A model generated the notes under the pieces. That model did not search any database. It saw nothing but the letters and a program-made list of their open reading frames with translations, and was not told the origin of the DNA. A stretch of 64,000 nucleotides of DNA from Mansonella perstans. Taxonomy: Eukaryota; Nematoda; Chromadorea; Rhabditida; Onchocercidae. This document shows, piece by piece, positions 52,042 through 64,000 of the stretch (position 1 is its first letter; each line of letters opens with the position of its first letter). A program made the position numbers and the translations under genes. The stretch covers positions 1-64,000 of the forward strand of contig JBAMDO010000104.1 of NCBI GenBank assembly GCA_037074765.1, read 5' to 3'.

Positions 52042-55000
52042 TCATTGATTTTTCCGAAACAGCAATACTTCGGAGCCACTGAGAATGCCTAGCTTGCCAG
52101 CGTGAACAATACTGCTAACTGTACCAGCCAAAAATATTCGTTTAAAACGAAGAAATCCTCTAGGCATAATATGAAGTGCTTGTGCAATCAAAATCATCCA
52201 ATCAACCAGAGATGAACTGCAATTAAATGTTTAAATCTGCTTTTATGAATTTCGAGATGCTTGAAAGCTCCTTTCAACAAAGTGGAATTAGTGAATAATC
52301 AACACTACACCTTTTTTTCTTTTTCAGTTATATTGAAATGAATGGATACTGAATACGTCTCACCAAGGAAATTAACATTACAATTTGCCTGTCCACTGAA
52401 CATCACTGTTTTCTACAGTAATAAATGTCCATTTATTTTAATTTAGAAAGATAAATCAAACTAAATAAGAAAAACTGTTTATGACTTGATTTGTATTAAA
52501 TTGTAATATCGAATAAACATAGGTAAATTACATAGAGCATTGATGATATGAATAACTATGATAATTTAGAAAAAAAAAAAATATTGAAAGCATAAAAAGC
52601 GTTGATCCAGGAAGCAGATATTTTTTTTGTTTCTAAAGATAGCAGAATAAATGAATTGCAAAAAAATCTGACAAATAAACATATGGCAGTAAACAATGCT
52701 CTTTTAAAATTACAGAGGTAAATGTGGAATTTTTCATCCATAAAGCGAGCTAAACAGTGATGAGATAGATTCATTATTCAAATCAGTTTCAATGAGATCT
52801 TAAAATAGAGAAATATGAAGCAAAACCAACCTAATAAGCCATAAGAACAAAGGCGAATGAGAGAAGCAAAAATAATACGGATTTCCAGTTTCCTGATCAA
52901 GATTGATAATTTCTGCCAGTTCCAAACCATAAATCTTTGCCGCGCTTACTATTTCTTCCCTGAAACTATAAATTTCAAAGAAACAGAATGATGTATTGAA
53001 ATGCTTCATTATCTTTAACTCCAATTTTCGATTGTAACAGCAGCTGATATATTTTAGTATACCGATTGAAAATTTAAACATGTTACTGTACTTCAATGAC
53101 ATAAATGAGGTTTAATGGCTTAAATGTACATCAAAAGAGCTTACTTTGTATGTAACGGAGGCATCCCACAAGCATACTCTAAATTTTTAATAATCGTTTT
53201 ATGTTCCTCTAAAGATGACTGGTATTTATCAGTTTTTAATAAGTCATAAACAAGAAAAAATCCTCCCGGACGCAAAATTCGACTTATTTCTTGCAGTGCT
53301 GGTTTTAAATCTTCCAAATATTTCAGTGCATAGATCTAAAAAAAAAAATGCATGGAAAATTAGGCTGCAAATTTACGTGTATTTTTTGCACCAATGGATT
53401 GTTATGGAAGTATAATTATAGTGGCCTGATTGCTTGCTGTAACAAAATTTTCAACAAAGTAAACATAGTTTATAAAATTCGAAGTGATAATCTAATTAAG
53501 GATGAAAATTTGACAAATAGCTCGGAAATCCATAAGGATTCTACCGCAACAAATAAAATATCCTTGATTAATTCTTACCGCATATGCGCAATCATAACAA
53601 CTATCCATCAATGGTAAGCAACAACAGTTCCCCTGTACGATGCTACAATTCTCCAGACCTTCTTTCTGGAAGCGTTTATTCCCGATTGTTACCTCATTTC
53701 CTGCTATTGTCACACCAGTCAAATTAGCCCCAGTAAAGGCTAAATCATGCATAACACCACCGATACCACATCCAATATCTACACATCTTTTACCTTAAAA
53801 TTAAATTTTACGATTGGTTCAACATGCAAGTAATAAATTATTGTAACCAATGTAAAGTTGTATACCTTTGGTAAGTTTCAAACAATGACCAATTCGTATA
53901 TGAAGTTCTTGCAGTGCATCTGCTAGTGATTGCTGTTTACGTTGAGGTGGTGCAAAATGAAAATTTCCATTGAAGTATTCATCGATAAGAGTGGACATAA
54001 CAGAATAGTAATGCATAGTAACCAACGAATAGTCCGATTTTGCTTTTGCTTCTCTATATAATCGATCATGTTCTTCAATAAATGTTTCCTGAATTTAAAA
54101 TATATTTCAGTGTTATCATAAGAAATAAGATTAAATTTTTATTAGAACATTTGGCTATTTCGAAGAATCAAAAAATTTTTAAAGCGTTTCCATACTTATG
54201 TCTACGTACTCCTCTATACTTTGGAATATTTATGATGTTGAAAATATTTTACACTTAGTTTTAACTTCGCATTCAATTTTTTGGACATTTCAGCTCTGTC
54301 CTAAATGCATAATCAGTATGCAAGGATGAACATTAATCTTCATTAAGAGATAATTTAACATTAATTTTACCGCATGATAGAATAAACTACTGTAGTACAG
54401 TTACATCACATAAATGATAAATGATTTAATCCATTCAGTGAAAATAATGTGACAAAAATAATTCAATTGAAGAATTGAAAACTTTCTTTGTGTGATGCAT
54501 TTTATTAAGAACAAAAAAATGAATAGTTCAAATAAAGAAATGAATGAAAATGGATAATACACTGTTGATACATCACATTTAAATTTGTCAAATGTTCAGT
54601 TTTGAATCAAAATTTCCAGTCCGAATGTATAGCTCTTAAAAGTAAGCTCTATATATCATATAAATGAAAATCTATAAGTTTCAAGTTATTCTAATTTCAA
54701 GCAAGGACAGAATATGCTAATGAGAAACATCATAAAGTTGTAGAAAAAACTTTTTCATCCTTCAATATCATCCATTCATCGGTTTCCTGAAATAGTGCCA
54801 ACTACCCTTTATAATTCTACAGTATAGACCACGACAATTCTATAAACTGCATGATCGTCTAGGAAATGAGATCTTAGATCAGTGGAAAATAGCTGAAAAA
54901 GAACATCAACGGAAACCTATAATATCTTGTTTCTGTTTCTGAACGCTTCTTACAAAAAAAATTACGCATCTATGCTTTTATCGGTTAAGTTTATGAAAAA

Positions 55001-55277
55001 AAATGTTAAAGCTAATATTCTTAAATTTAAAAAAACCTCAAATTATAATTGGTTGGATAGGTAAAAGATTTCATTCACGGGTTGAAATTCTTAATACAAC
55101 ATGGAAGTGAGTGAAGAAATATTTCTAAAGATCTTGAAAACTAAGTCTCCTGCTTCCTCTGCATTTTCGAAGAAATCGTAGGAGTGCCATATTTGACAAA
55201 ATAAAGTAAGTTACCAAGTCTTCTCGTCGAAAATGTCGCAGTAATTTGAAAAATTTCGATGTTAAATCAATCGACAT
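52042..55277 (-). CDS. strm-1: STRM-1-like sterol methyltransferase (complete, 6 exons)
   Basis: Predicted SAM-dependent sterol C-methyltransferase of the ERG6/SMT superfamily. Exons, N to C: 55215-55277, 53866-54088, 53579-53793, 53145-53335, 52831-52959, 52042-52216. Phases join to give 331 aa, close to the family length. The SAM-binding motif VDIGCGIGG lies at about residues 99-107. It is preceded by an ERG6-like YYSVMSTLIDEYFNGNFHF stretch and followed by LTGVTIAGNE and ILRPGGFFLVYD. The C-terminal part is hydrophobic and contains a family-like RFKRIFLAGTVSS segment. In C. elegans STRM-1 methylates the sterol A-ring at C4 and limits dafachronic-acid precursors, so a role in sterol and hormone metabolism is inferred. 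STRM-1 is preferred to ERG6 because nematodes lack C24 methylation of their own sterols. The ATG at 55277 follows an acceptor-like site by 44 nt. The 1.1 kb first intron (54089-55214) shows nothing else. Confidence 0.88.
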
Positions 55278-55870
55278 GATGAACTGAATGTTATGCCCCC
55301 GAATGATCGCTTTTCTATAGACTAAAAGGATTTCGTGGAGTGGTCATAGAATCTGCAGCGATACGGGGCATCGATACACTGTCATGATTGTAATAATCCT
55401 ATTTCTTATCACTAAGAACAAGGACAAAACCATGAGGAAGACAATACTACAACTGTGACATAAATATTTTTTATAGAACAGTGCTCAAAAGAGAAATTTA
55501 CAAAAGTTTCTCTTCATCTTTTAATCATAAAAAATAGGGTAATAAGAGAATTCAAATGCATAGATTTTAGGGCAAAAGTTTGTAAAGTAGAAAGAATTCT
55601 TCTCAAACTGGATATAAAATAACGATTTTCAAAGAAACCGCAGAAGTTGAAAAAATTAATTCTTCCATAAATTACATATATTTGTGTGATTATGGCAGCA
55701 ATCCATTGTTACAAGTTGAAAAAGGAAACTTCCTTTCTCAAAACATATATTGTTTAGAACATGAAAATTGTTGAAATTAATTCGAATGAATATACATTCC
55801 TGAGAGCAATATGCATACATATTTCTCTAGAACACTGGTAAGTTTAAATAACAGCTTCGATCACTTTTCC
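55278..55870. other. 593-bp spacer between two tandem minus-strand genes
   Basis: Separates the stop codon of the winged-helix/phosphorylase gene from the start of the strm-1-like gene. Same orientation and short spacing are compatible with co-transcription. I see no coding segment or clear promoter element. Confidence 0.5.
55322..55323 (-). promoter_or_regulatory. Putative spliced-leader acceptor of the strm-1-like gene
   Basis: CCTTTTAG lies 44 nt before the start codon. With the tandem gene 593 bp upstream this would also fit an operon-type trans-splice site. Inference. Confidence 0.4.
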
Positions 55871-58800
55871 CTAACTGTTCGTATTAGTAAGAGGCAAGCG
55901 AAGGATCAATGTTTTGGTTAGTGCAGCGGCACGAATACTGCTATAACCCTGAAAAAATTTTCCCATTTGCATGTAATTAGAAATCATAATTCGGGACTCT
56001 TAAGATGAACAATAAGAAAATCTTCCAATATCTCAATTTTTTTTGATTTACTTAACTTTATCAAAAACCGTTAATTACATAACAACTATTAAATGGTAAA
56101 TCGCAGAATCATTATCTTTTACTATGACTTCATCATTCCAGAATTAAGGAAACAGGAGTATCAGAATAAAACACAAACGTTCGTGGTATATAAGTTGATC
56201 GTGTTTTCGATGAAAATAAATGTTAATCCTAATATATACTTTTTTTGTTCAATCAGATCTTCGTAAGGGAAAAGAAGCAAATCTTTCTACCTGCCACATA
56301 CGACTGGCGCGACTTTGTCCGTGTTGATAATCTGCAATACCACGGACCAGTGCCCAGCTGTCAATTCGTGAGCCAGTTATGGCAGCAATAACGGAATCGA
56401 AGCCAGCATCAACCGCACGTAAATTATGATCTGCCGCAAATTTGTCACGAAATTGAGTCGTCGCATTGCTTATATCCTCGCCAACCTCAAATTGTTATAA
56501 TTAAAAAAAAATTTTTCACCTTTTCAACTTTTCATCTATCTCATTATTTGTTTTAATCATTGTTTATTTCTGCTCTGTTCTGTTATCAAAAACTAAGTTC
56601 AAAGGAAAGAAAAGTAGTAACTATGATGGACAAACAAGGACTTTAATTGCATAAAATCCAGGGCCTTATCTTTTCATGAAACAGAGTACCGAATGTGCTA
56701 GAACATAAAATAAAAAACAGGAAATTTCGAAAATTTTGGTAGAATAATGTTCAAGCCTGACAGATCTAAGGTACACATTCAGGAGAAATTTCAAAAGGCT
56801 ACCTGCTCTTCATTAACAAATGTCTGCTTTCTATATGAAACCATTGCTCCAATGGAACCAACATGAACTATCGAGTCAACTCTTTCTGAATTAGGATGTG
56901 GAATAACAACTACCTGCCCGCCACCTGAAACAAAAATGAACTCATGCCACACCTCGCACAGTGGGCATGCACCTGTTCAGCGTGCTTTTATTTCCGCAAT
57001 TTTCAGAATCTGTAAATTCTCCTGTTTTAAAAACTACACATAATGTTCTTGATTGGAAAGCAAATTAATTAGCTTCCTTCTCTTTGTAACTTCACTCACC
57101 AACAGGAACAGCCAGTAGATCAGCTTGTGGTGGCGGTCTTGAAAAAATCATATCGCCATTGGCAGCATCCAAATGATCAACTGTTGTTTTCGTTATCGAA
57201 TTCCATTCTGCTACCATTTTTTCATCCCTGAAAATCAAAGAAGAAACAAATAAACTTTGCTTGCTCACTACTTACAAATTTTATAAGCATATCACATAGT
57301 CGTTCAAGTCTTTCAAGCTTATTTAGTGGCTGCCTTACCTAATTGTCTAATCGAATTCATTGTTTTCAGCTTCTCGTCAAACGTTTATCAAAACAAAAAG
57401 CAAACCGTACATGTTTTTAGCAATATGAGTAATGATTGCATCCTGAGGATTCCAATTTCGAACCAGGAAGCCATTCACATGCCCTGTCGCTCTATCAACA
57501 GTGTACGCATGCGCAAACACATAAGAATTTGGATCCGGACCGCTGACAACGACATCACCAAGACGTACATGCCGCGCAGCATCTGTGTAATGAGCAACAC
57601 CACCACCAACACCGACGATAAATACGTGCTCAACATGTTGAAAATTACCCAGAAGGCGAGTTGTGATAGAGCCAGCAGATGTTGTTGCTTCACGACTATC
57701 ACCTGCAAATCAGTCATATCGACTGTCACTTATAAATCAATAATATCGACTACAAAAGAACATATTTAGATGCTGAATAACAACAGTTTTTCTAGTCTAT
57801 CACAAAGAGGTGTACGAAACTCTTTATTACGGTAGTAATTTATATCTCTACCACTGCTTTAATGTCAAGAATGACGATGTTAACAAGTTATTAAAACTTT
57901 AGCTACTACTTCTCTTTGTTAAAGTGATGGTCAAATATTAAAATCCAAGTTTTTGGAACTACTCCTCCATCAGATAACACAAGATAACTTATTAGGACTT
58001 TTATTACTAAGCTAGACTATAGAATAAACGAAATGCACACCAATAACCGCTAATTTCGTCGCAACAACCCGATGCTTTCCGATCCATCCAAGGGTATAAA
58101 TATTAGAGTCACCACCAGAACGATAACGATGAACCGTCGTACTATTATCAATGATTGCATCAATGCTCTGTTTCTCAGCAAACAAACATGTTAAGATAGC
58201 GACAGTGGGATGATCACGTGGACCGAAGTTGGCAGAAGCTCGAGATAAATCAACTGTAAAAATAAAAACAGAGTGAACAAATTCGAAAAATTACTCTTAT
58301 TGATTCAATAATTTTAACATTTTAACTTGACATTTTAACATACTCACTTTAAAAAAATAGTCCAGATTCTGTAAAGTTTAAGAACTTACTACTGTCAACA
58401 GCGCTCACACGAATCCATTCATTCTGCAACTGTTGCACAATACCAAGTGCTTCTAGTTCATGAAGAAATACATTGACTTCCTTGTCCGTACAACGCAAGG
58501 ATCTAAAATTTTGATAATGGAACAACCAAGGGTGAACATATCGCATATGGCGAGATGTTTTTACCAAAATAGAGACAATGTTAATTTTTTTTTCTTTTCG
58601 AAAATCCTAAATTTGTAATTTGGAATGAACTTGGCAAGAATGAAGACATCTGGAAGAGATGGAATCATCCAAAAATCTAATTACTATACTTCTGAAAATA
58701 CTGTTCACAACTTACTCCGCAATAATGTCCACAGATAAGCCATTTGGGTATGCATGTTCCAGAACTTCCTGTACATGAGCTATGGTAACGTTTTCAACTT

Positions 58801-61442
58801 CGGAACCAGAATCTGAGGAGAAATTTAGTTCAAATTACTACTGTTAATCAGTTAAAATAGTTCGAAGATCAAAAATGTCACCTAAATAAATTTAACCATT
58901 ACTTTAATATCTCAGTAAACTTTTTACTTTATCTCAAACACATCGTCAAGGTTTATGAAACCCACCGTATTCTTTAGGATCGGGCATTTGATATGTTTCA
59001 CTTTCTTTCATAAACTGCATGTCAACTTCAATTTCGCGCAATGCGCTATAACCGCTTTGCATGAGTTTTAAAATTCGTTTCAGAAACGTCACATAGTCTG
59101 AAATCTATTCTTTTTTTTTTATTTTAAAACAAAATGAGATTCTCGATTTTTGCTTGCAGTCACGCCCAATAAAAGTGGTTTTTCCTGAATCGAAGTTATC
59201 AACTGAGATACTACTTCCAAGTTTTAATAGCAGATATCCAGACGGTATTAAAACAGAAAAAAAAAAGTAGCATCCATCTAGAAATTAGTTTCTGTCTCTT
59301 TTAAAAAATAATTACCTTTTGGGAAAACGCTAACAAGATCCCGAAAGAACTGTTGGGCTGTAGCATGCTTGTCAACGCCTTCCATATCTTCGAAAAAGCG
59401 AAAACGGAAGCAGCGATTCTCCTAAAAAAGATTTGTTCCTCTTGTAAACAGTTCAAATTATCCTTGCATGAAATACACAAAAAAGTGGAAAATTTTCATA
59501 TAAAAATAGGCAAAATATGATGACTGAAAATGTAATTATAAAATTTTGGAATAATGCGTGTAGCTTATACTGCAGAGAATAAGGTACACAAACGAAAACA
59601 AAAACACAATTAGATGCAAGTTAAAATAACTAAATAAAATCACGCAGCATGTGAATAAAAATATAAACGGGAAAATGAATAAAAAACATTTGCTATATAG
59701 AATCGATGATTATATAATAATACAAGCGAGTAATGACTACTTCTAACAAATGAAACTTGACCTGTTTCTTCATATTCCCATTTCGTAGCCATACGGAAAA
59801 GCTGAGCGATACATCACATTTTAAATCTAAAATATACATAAGCTCATCCGACCATGTATGAAGTTGCAAAAGTGGATATAGAATCCAATGGTTTTAACAT
59901 TATGCACAAAATATGCAACAAAAAATTATACAAACTTGGTTCTCCATCGGTAAGATTACTGATAATAATGCCAGTGTGTTCTCCACCTGCAACATGCAAT
60001 ATTCGATTGTATTCGACATCGATATTCCTAAAAAATAAAAAAAAATAACTGAAAAATTTTCAAAATCTAATTTACGGCAAAATATCTCATGAGATCACTG
60101 AGGATAAAGCAGCATAATTCATGAAGATTTAAAAGCACAGTAAAGTGGTACAAAATGTTGCTTTTCAAAAAAAAAAATTTGAAAGATATGTGAGAATTTA
60201 AGCATTTTTTCTTTTTTCTGTAACATTTGCAGTCTTCAGCATCAGCAATCATTACAACTAAGAAAAAAACTGTAAAACAGACATCTTTTAAATGACTTCA
60301 ATTTCAACCATAAACCAAAAAACTTATTGGTTTAAAAAAATCAACAAGTAGTTCTGAAAAAAGAAAAGAACTGAAAAGATACATCAACTTATCCTAATTT
60401 TTTAAGGATACGCGAAATGTTTGTAATAGACAAGCCATTGTCAATTCTGTTATGAAAATATTATTTTGAAAGTGAAATTTTCTTTTATTAATGTGTTTAC
60501 AGACGAATATTTATGATAAAGATTTCGTGAGCCATGTAGGTTATTTAATTTGACTCATTTTGAATTATCAGTGCTAGGTCATTTTCACTCAATTGAATCA
60601 ATCAACAAAACGCTTTAATTCATTGATTCTTTGGCGATCGACAAATGGCGTAGAAGCAGTAGTAACAGCAGTGGTGTAATGAAATGAAAACGACATTTAT
60701 GAAAGGAAAAGTAGGATATTGTAGTGATTACTTATTGTTTGTTCATTTAAATCCAATTACTGTATGTAAGCGCAATATTGCACAGTATTGTACAAGATGA
60801 ATAAAGGTTACTACTATCAGTTATCACTATCAGCATAGTAGAGCAATAAGAACAAAAAAATTAACACATCTTTCTTAACACTATCTACAACTTTCCTTAT
60901 TCAGGTGATAAAAAAATTGCTAATCACTTTTCCCAAACTTATTTGAAATATTGCTAAAAATTCAAAACAATATTCTTTCCATTTCATCTGAAATGGAAAA
61001 AAGACAAACTTTATTTCTACATTTTCTGAACCTTTCTATCTTCTTAAATTTCTTAATTATCAGAACAGAAAAGTGAGCGTTTGAAGTTTGAAATTTTCCC
61101 TTCCAAAACTCAATTAATAATTAATTTTCCAGAATTCAATTAATTTATATCATTTCAATTAAGAGATGAATAAGCTCATATTCTTGGCAATTAAATGAAA
61201 TTCGATCAAACTAGTATATTTATCAAATTTATATTATCAACTATCCTAATCAAGTGCAAAAGTTCACATACAGCTCCAAATTTTTTCTCACATTCCATTT
61301 ATTCCATTATCTTATAGTTTCTTTCTTACAGAATCAATGAGAATACTTACCGTGAAATAAGTACCACATTATGTCCTGGATCTTTGACAATTGATGAAAG
61401 TACCACAAGTCCACCGAAATAGGATGCTTTCGTTGTTACCAT
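55871..61442 (-). CDS. Winged-helix plus nucleoside-phosphorylase-fold protein (complete, 13 exons)
   Basis: Exons, N to C: 61351-61442, 59936-60027, 59762-59826, 59316-59421, 58966-59097, 58716-58812, 58390-58502, 58041-58253, 57411-57702, 57100-57227, 56803-56924, 56291-56485, 55871-55948. Phases join to 574 aa. Residues 1-162 form an unrecognised region (MVTTKASYFGGLVVLSS, FRFRFFEDMEG). Residues 163-232 look like a winged helix (GLSVDIIAESLRCTDKEV, ALGIVQQLQNEWIRV). Residues 236-570 resemble the PNP/UDP and MTA/SAH-nucleosidase superfamily: HPTVAILTCLFAEKQSIDAI, a VEHVFIVGVGGGVAHYTD loop, HVRLGDVVVS, and VRGIADYQ near the end. The substrate is unknown. The glutamate expected in the M-E-A ribose-binding motif is not obvious (DAGFDSVIAA instead), so catalysis is uncertain. 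Start: the ATG at 61442 has an in-frame TGA upstream. The acceptor at 56485 (TTTGAG) is atypical; all others are normal. The 1.3 kb first intron shows nothing else. Confidence 0.82.
58390..58812 (-). other. Winged-helix-like segment of the phosphorylase-fold protein
   Basis: Two exons (58716-58812 and 58390-58502) encode about 70 residues: a helix VTIAHVQEVLEHAYPNG, a second (SVDIIAESL), a recognition-like helix (TDKEVNVFLHELEALG), and a wing ending in WIRV. The helix and strand order fits a winged helix. I did not identify the family. Confidence 0.55.
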
Positions 61443-61487
61443 TTTCGAAAAAGCCACCACCACGAACCAGAAAAGCTTTTTTCACTA

Positions 61488-61489
61488 CT
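61488..61489 (-). promoter_or_regulatory. Putative spliced-leader acceptor of the winged-helix/phosphorylase gene
   Basis: ATTTTGCAG ends 46 nt before the ATG at 61442, and an in-frame TGA lies between them. Suggests trans-splicing of the first exon. Confidence 0.4.
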
Positions 61490-62673
61490 GCAAAATGTCA
61501 AGCGATCTGAAAAGTGATTCTTGAAATCATACCAGTGTTATCCAGTTGCACGTAGGCGCAGATGAGATCTATTCAGTCTGTTTGCACATTGAGACTACAG
61601 TAAGACGAATTACATAGAAAAATTATCGCATTACAGGTTGATATTTCAAGTACCAAATCTTCTAAAACTAAGAAATGTCACATATTGCATTAAATGATAG
61701 CAAAAATTCACTCAAACAGGTAAAATTAATCCATAAGGCTTCAACTAAATCCTCATTCAACTTTGTCAACTTGATTGACTTTCTGCTATCCATAGTATAT
61801 TTTTAACAACACCTGAGGGCTTTCTAAATTAGACATTTCATTATTCAGTCATGAGTGAACCTGAAACCTGAAATAGAGTAATATCGTCTGTAATTTTCTG
61901 TCCATAACCTTGCGGAAACGGAGCGGAATTTCGAATCAACTCTAGCATCATTTGAAATTAGCTAGCAGCTAGTACAGGCAAAATAGACATATTTCGCACA
62001 ACAGTTAGCTATTACTTAGATTAATTATTGACTTTGAGTAGACTGCTAAGTAAAAGCTAACAAAACTTAAGAAAAACAAACTTAAATTTCAGACAAACTT
62101 AAATTTTAAGAATATAATAATTATTGGATAGAAAAAAAAAAAAGCCTCTAATTAAAATTTCAATAATAATAGTACTCAGCCATAAAAACCAACCAGTCTT
62201 ATGTTAAAAATGAGAAATTCATGTTTTTTCAAAGTTTAAAATATAATCATAAATCTACAAGTTCACGTAGATTTTTATTTAAATCCATTTAAATTACTAC
62301 TAATAGTTCAAATATCTCTTGAATGCATCGTTGTATTCTTAACCCTCTTAGCATATTTGTCCATTTATTAATAGACGATGATACTGGCAAAAGTTGAATA
62401 CTTGGAGTGAAATTGGTTAGCATTTGGATTAAAAGTTAATTTGTCAATTGATATAGTTATGTTTTCTTTTTAATTTGAACTTTTAACATACTAAATATTT
62501 AAATAAAATCAATTAAAGTAAATAAATTGATCATAAAGAGAAGTGCTGAATAAAATTGATTATTATCGACACAATACTATAATATGTTAATCATTGCAAA
62601 AAAAACATCGATGGTTTAGTCTAGCAGTTGAGCTAACCCTACATAAGCTTGAAGTCTGTTCACTCAAGTTCTT

Positions 62674-62897
62674 CGGATGAATCCAGTCCTCCGGATGAAT
62701 CAGTCCTCGGCATGAATCTAGACGTCCGGATGAATCAGTCCTCGGGATGAATCTAGACGTCCGGATGAATCAGTCCTCGGGATGAATCCATTCCTTCGGA
62801 TGAATCCAGTTCTTCAGATGAATCCAATCCTACGAATGAATCCAGTCCTGGGGATGAATCCAGTCCTTCGGATGAATCCAATCCTTCGAATGAATTA
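62674..62897. repeat. 18-bp minisatellite (GGATGAATCCAGTCCTTC)
   Basis: About twelve diverged copies. The left half has a longer compound unit alternating GGATGAATCAGTCCTCG with GATGAATCTAGACGTCC. The right half has regular 18-bp units. An 83-codon frame starting MNPFLRMNPVLQMNP is produced by the repeat, and I do not call it a gene. Confidence 0.88.
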
Positions 62898-64000
62898 CAT
62901 CAGAAACAGCTGTGTATTTCTGAACTTCCCATATTCATCGAATAAAATCAGTAATGCGATGCCATCCCAGACAATCGTAATAATGCACCCATTTTACACT
63001 AACACATTTTCTACTGTAACAGATCGATGTTAGAGCGATAAAATTTTATCGATTTGCACAAAGTCAAGATGAAGTTAATTGAAAGTTATGTTTCAGTGTT
63101 ATTATTATCACACCGTTTAGAAAAAAAAAAAAAAAATCCACACAATTCAAAGTAATTTTCTCAAATTTATATTTCAATTTGCATAAGTGTGCAGTAAAAT
63201 AAATGAATGAAACTTCTTCCAAATTACTAAAATATTTGAATTGAAGAATTGCTGAATCATTAGAAATGGCTTAACTTATCTATTGAATCTCTCGTAATTT
63301 AATTAATTCGAAATTAAAAGAAAGAATTTCTTCAATTGAGAAGTATTCGATTTAATTTCATTTCTCAGCAATATGAACAGTTTACAGTTTGCTACATTTC
63401 CTTTCGTTGAATCAAATGCAAATTGATTCTGAAACTTATTGTTGAAAATAACTGGATAATTTCAAATGTTTCCAAAAATAGATTAGTGAAGAAAGAGAAA
63501 AAATTCCAGATACAAGAGATTGGAAAAAAGAGTACAGTTGATGCAATAAAAAAAAAGAACTGTTCTGCAATGTCAAAAATTGCATCGAACTAATTGAATT
63601 ATAGAGACAACTGTAGTCAACAGTACTATTCAAATATTTTAGCCGAAATGAAAAATTGCGCATCGAAAGGAGTGGATGAAACGATGATTGATTACAAAGC
63701 GTGAATAAATTTGCAGAACTTTGACAACGAAAATTGATAGTATTTCCAAAAGTGGAGCAAGAGATGGCACTAAAAAATTGAAATTATACAAGTTTTTTTT
63801 TTTTTTTTTTGGAAAATATTTCTCTCGAAAACATAATAATCATTTTTCAAGTTCTCAATGAATTTACAATTTACGGTACATAGGAAATAATGCAAAATCT
63901 TTATCAAAATTTCAAATCATTTCTAGTGTAAATATTATGAAAAACCTGAAATTCCCTATAAAGTTTATTGAATCAAAATTTGAATTCTATGAATGCTTGG

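Larger units (their letters stand above)
61443..64000. other. Right-hand 2.6 kb without a supported gene
   Basis: Upstream flank of the winged-helix/phosphorylase gene. AT-rich, with a minisatellite at about 62674-62897 and homopolymer runs. No open frame here shows a domain or splice pattern that I can support. Confidence 0.65.

Noticed and set aside
57326..57769. 147-codon plus-strand reading frame
   Set aside because: It is the antisense of the phosphorylase-domain exon 57411-57702, which has matching splice sites and family similarity on the minus strand.
62782..63033. 83-codon plus-strand frame starting MNPFLRMNPVLQMNP
   Set aside because: Generated by the 18-bp minisatellite and then runs into AT-rich non-coding sequence.

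Overview
This is an AT-rich nuclear window from a nematode, most likely a filarial (spirurid) worm. The evidence is small exons ending in GTAAGT-type donors and starting after TTTCAG or TTTTAG acceptors, introns of 0.2 to 3 kb, many simple repeats, and proteins whose closest relatives (PDE-2, SMG-6, STRM-1) are familiar from Caenorhabditis elegans. The species is an inference. I built the gene models by hand from splice signals, reading phase and remembered family alignments, with no database search.

Layout. On the minus strand, 173-16050 holds 18 exons of a PDE2-type cyclic-nucleotide phosphodiesterase; its 3' end runs off the left edge and its first exon was not found. 16051-27642 is an 11.6 kb stretch without a confident gene, holding minisatellites, a TG repeat array and one orphan open segment. 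27643-40800 (minus) is a complete 28-exon smg-6 gene for the nonsense-mediated-decay endonuclease. 43941-48684 (minus) is a complete 11-exon TMUB-like gene for a membrane ubiquitin-like protein. Divergent from it, across about 0.9 kb containing a 33-bp minisatellite, 49576-51453 (plus) is a four-exon gene for a small multi-pass membrane protein I do not recognise. 52042-55277 (minus) is a complete strm-1-like sterol methyltransferase. 55871-61442 (minus) is a complete 13-exon gene joining an unknown N-terminal region, a winged-helix segment and a nucleoside-phosphorylase-fold domain. The last 2.5 kb holds an 18-bp minisatellite and no gene that I can support.

The genes do not form one pathway. 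Two of them touch regulated processes: cGMP/cAMP turnover (PDE) and sterol-hormone supply (STRM-1). smg-6 serves RNA quality control and the TMUB-like protein probably serves ER or membrane quality control. The winged-helix/phosphorylase gene and the strm-1-like gene lie head to tail 593 bp apart and could be co-transcribed. All five complete genes have an AG acceptor-like site 22 to 46 nt before the start codon, which fits spliced-leader trans-splicing.

The least familiar items are the winged-helix/phosphorylase fusion, the small membrane protein, and the nested inverted repeat upstream of smg-6.
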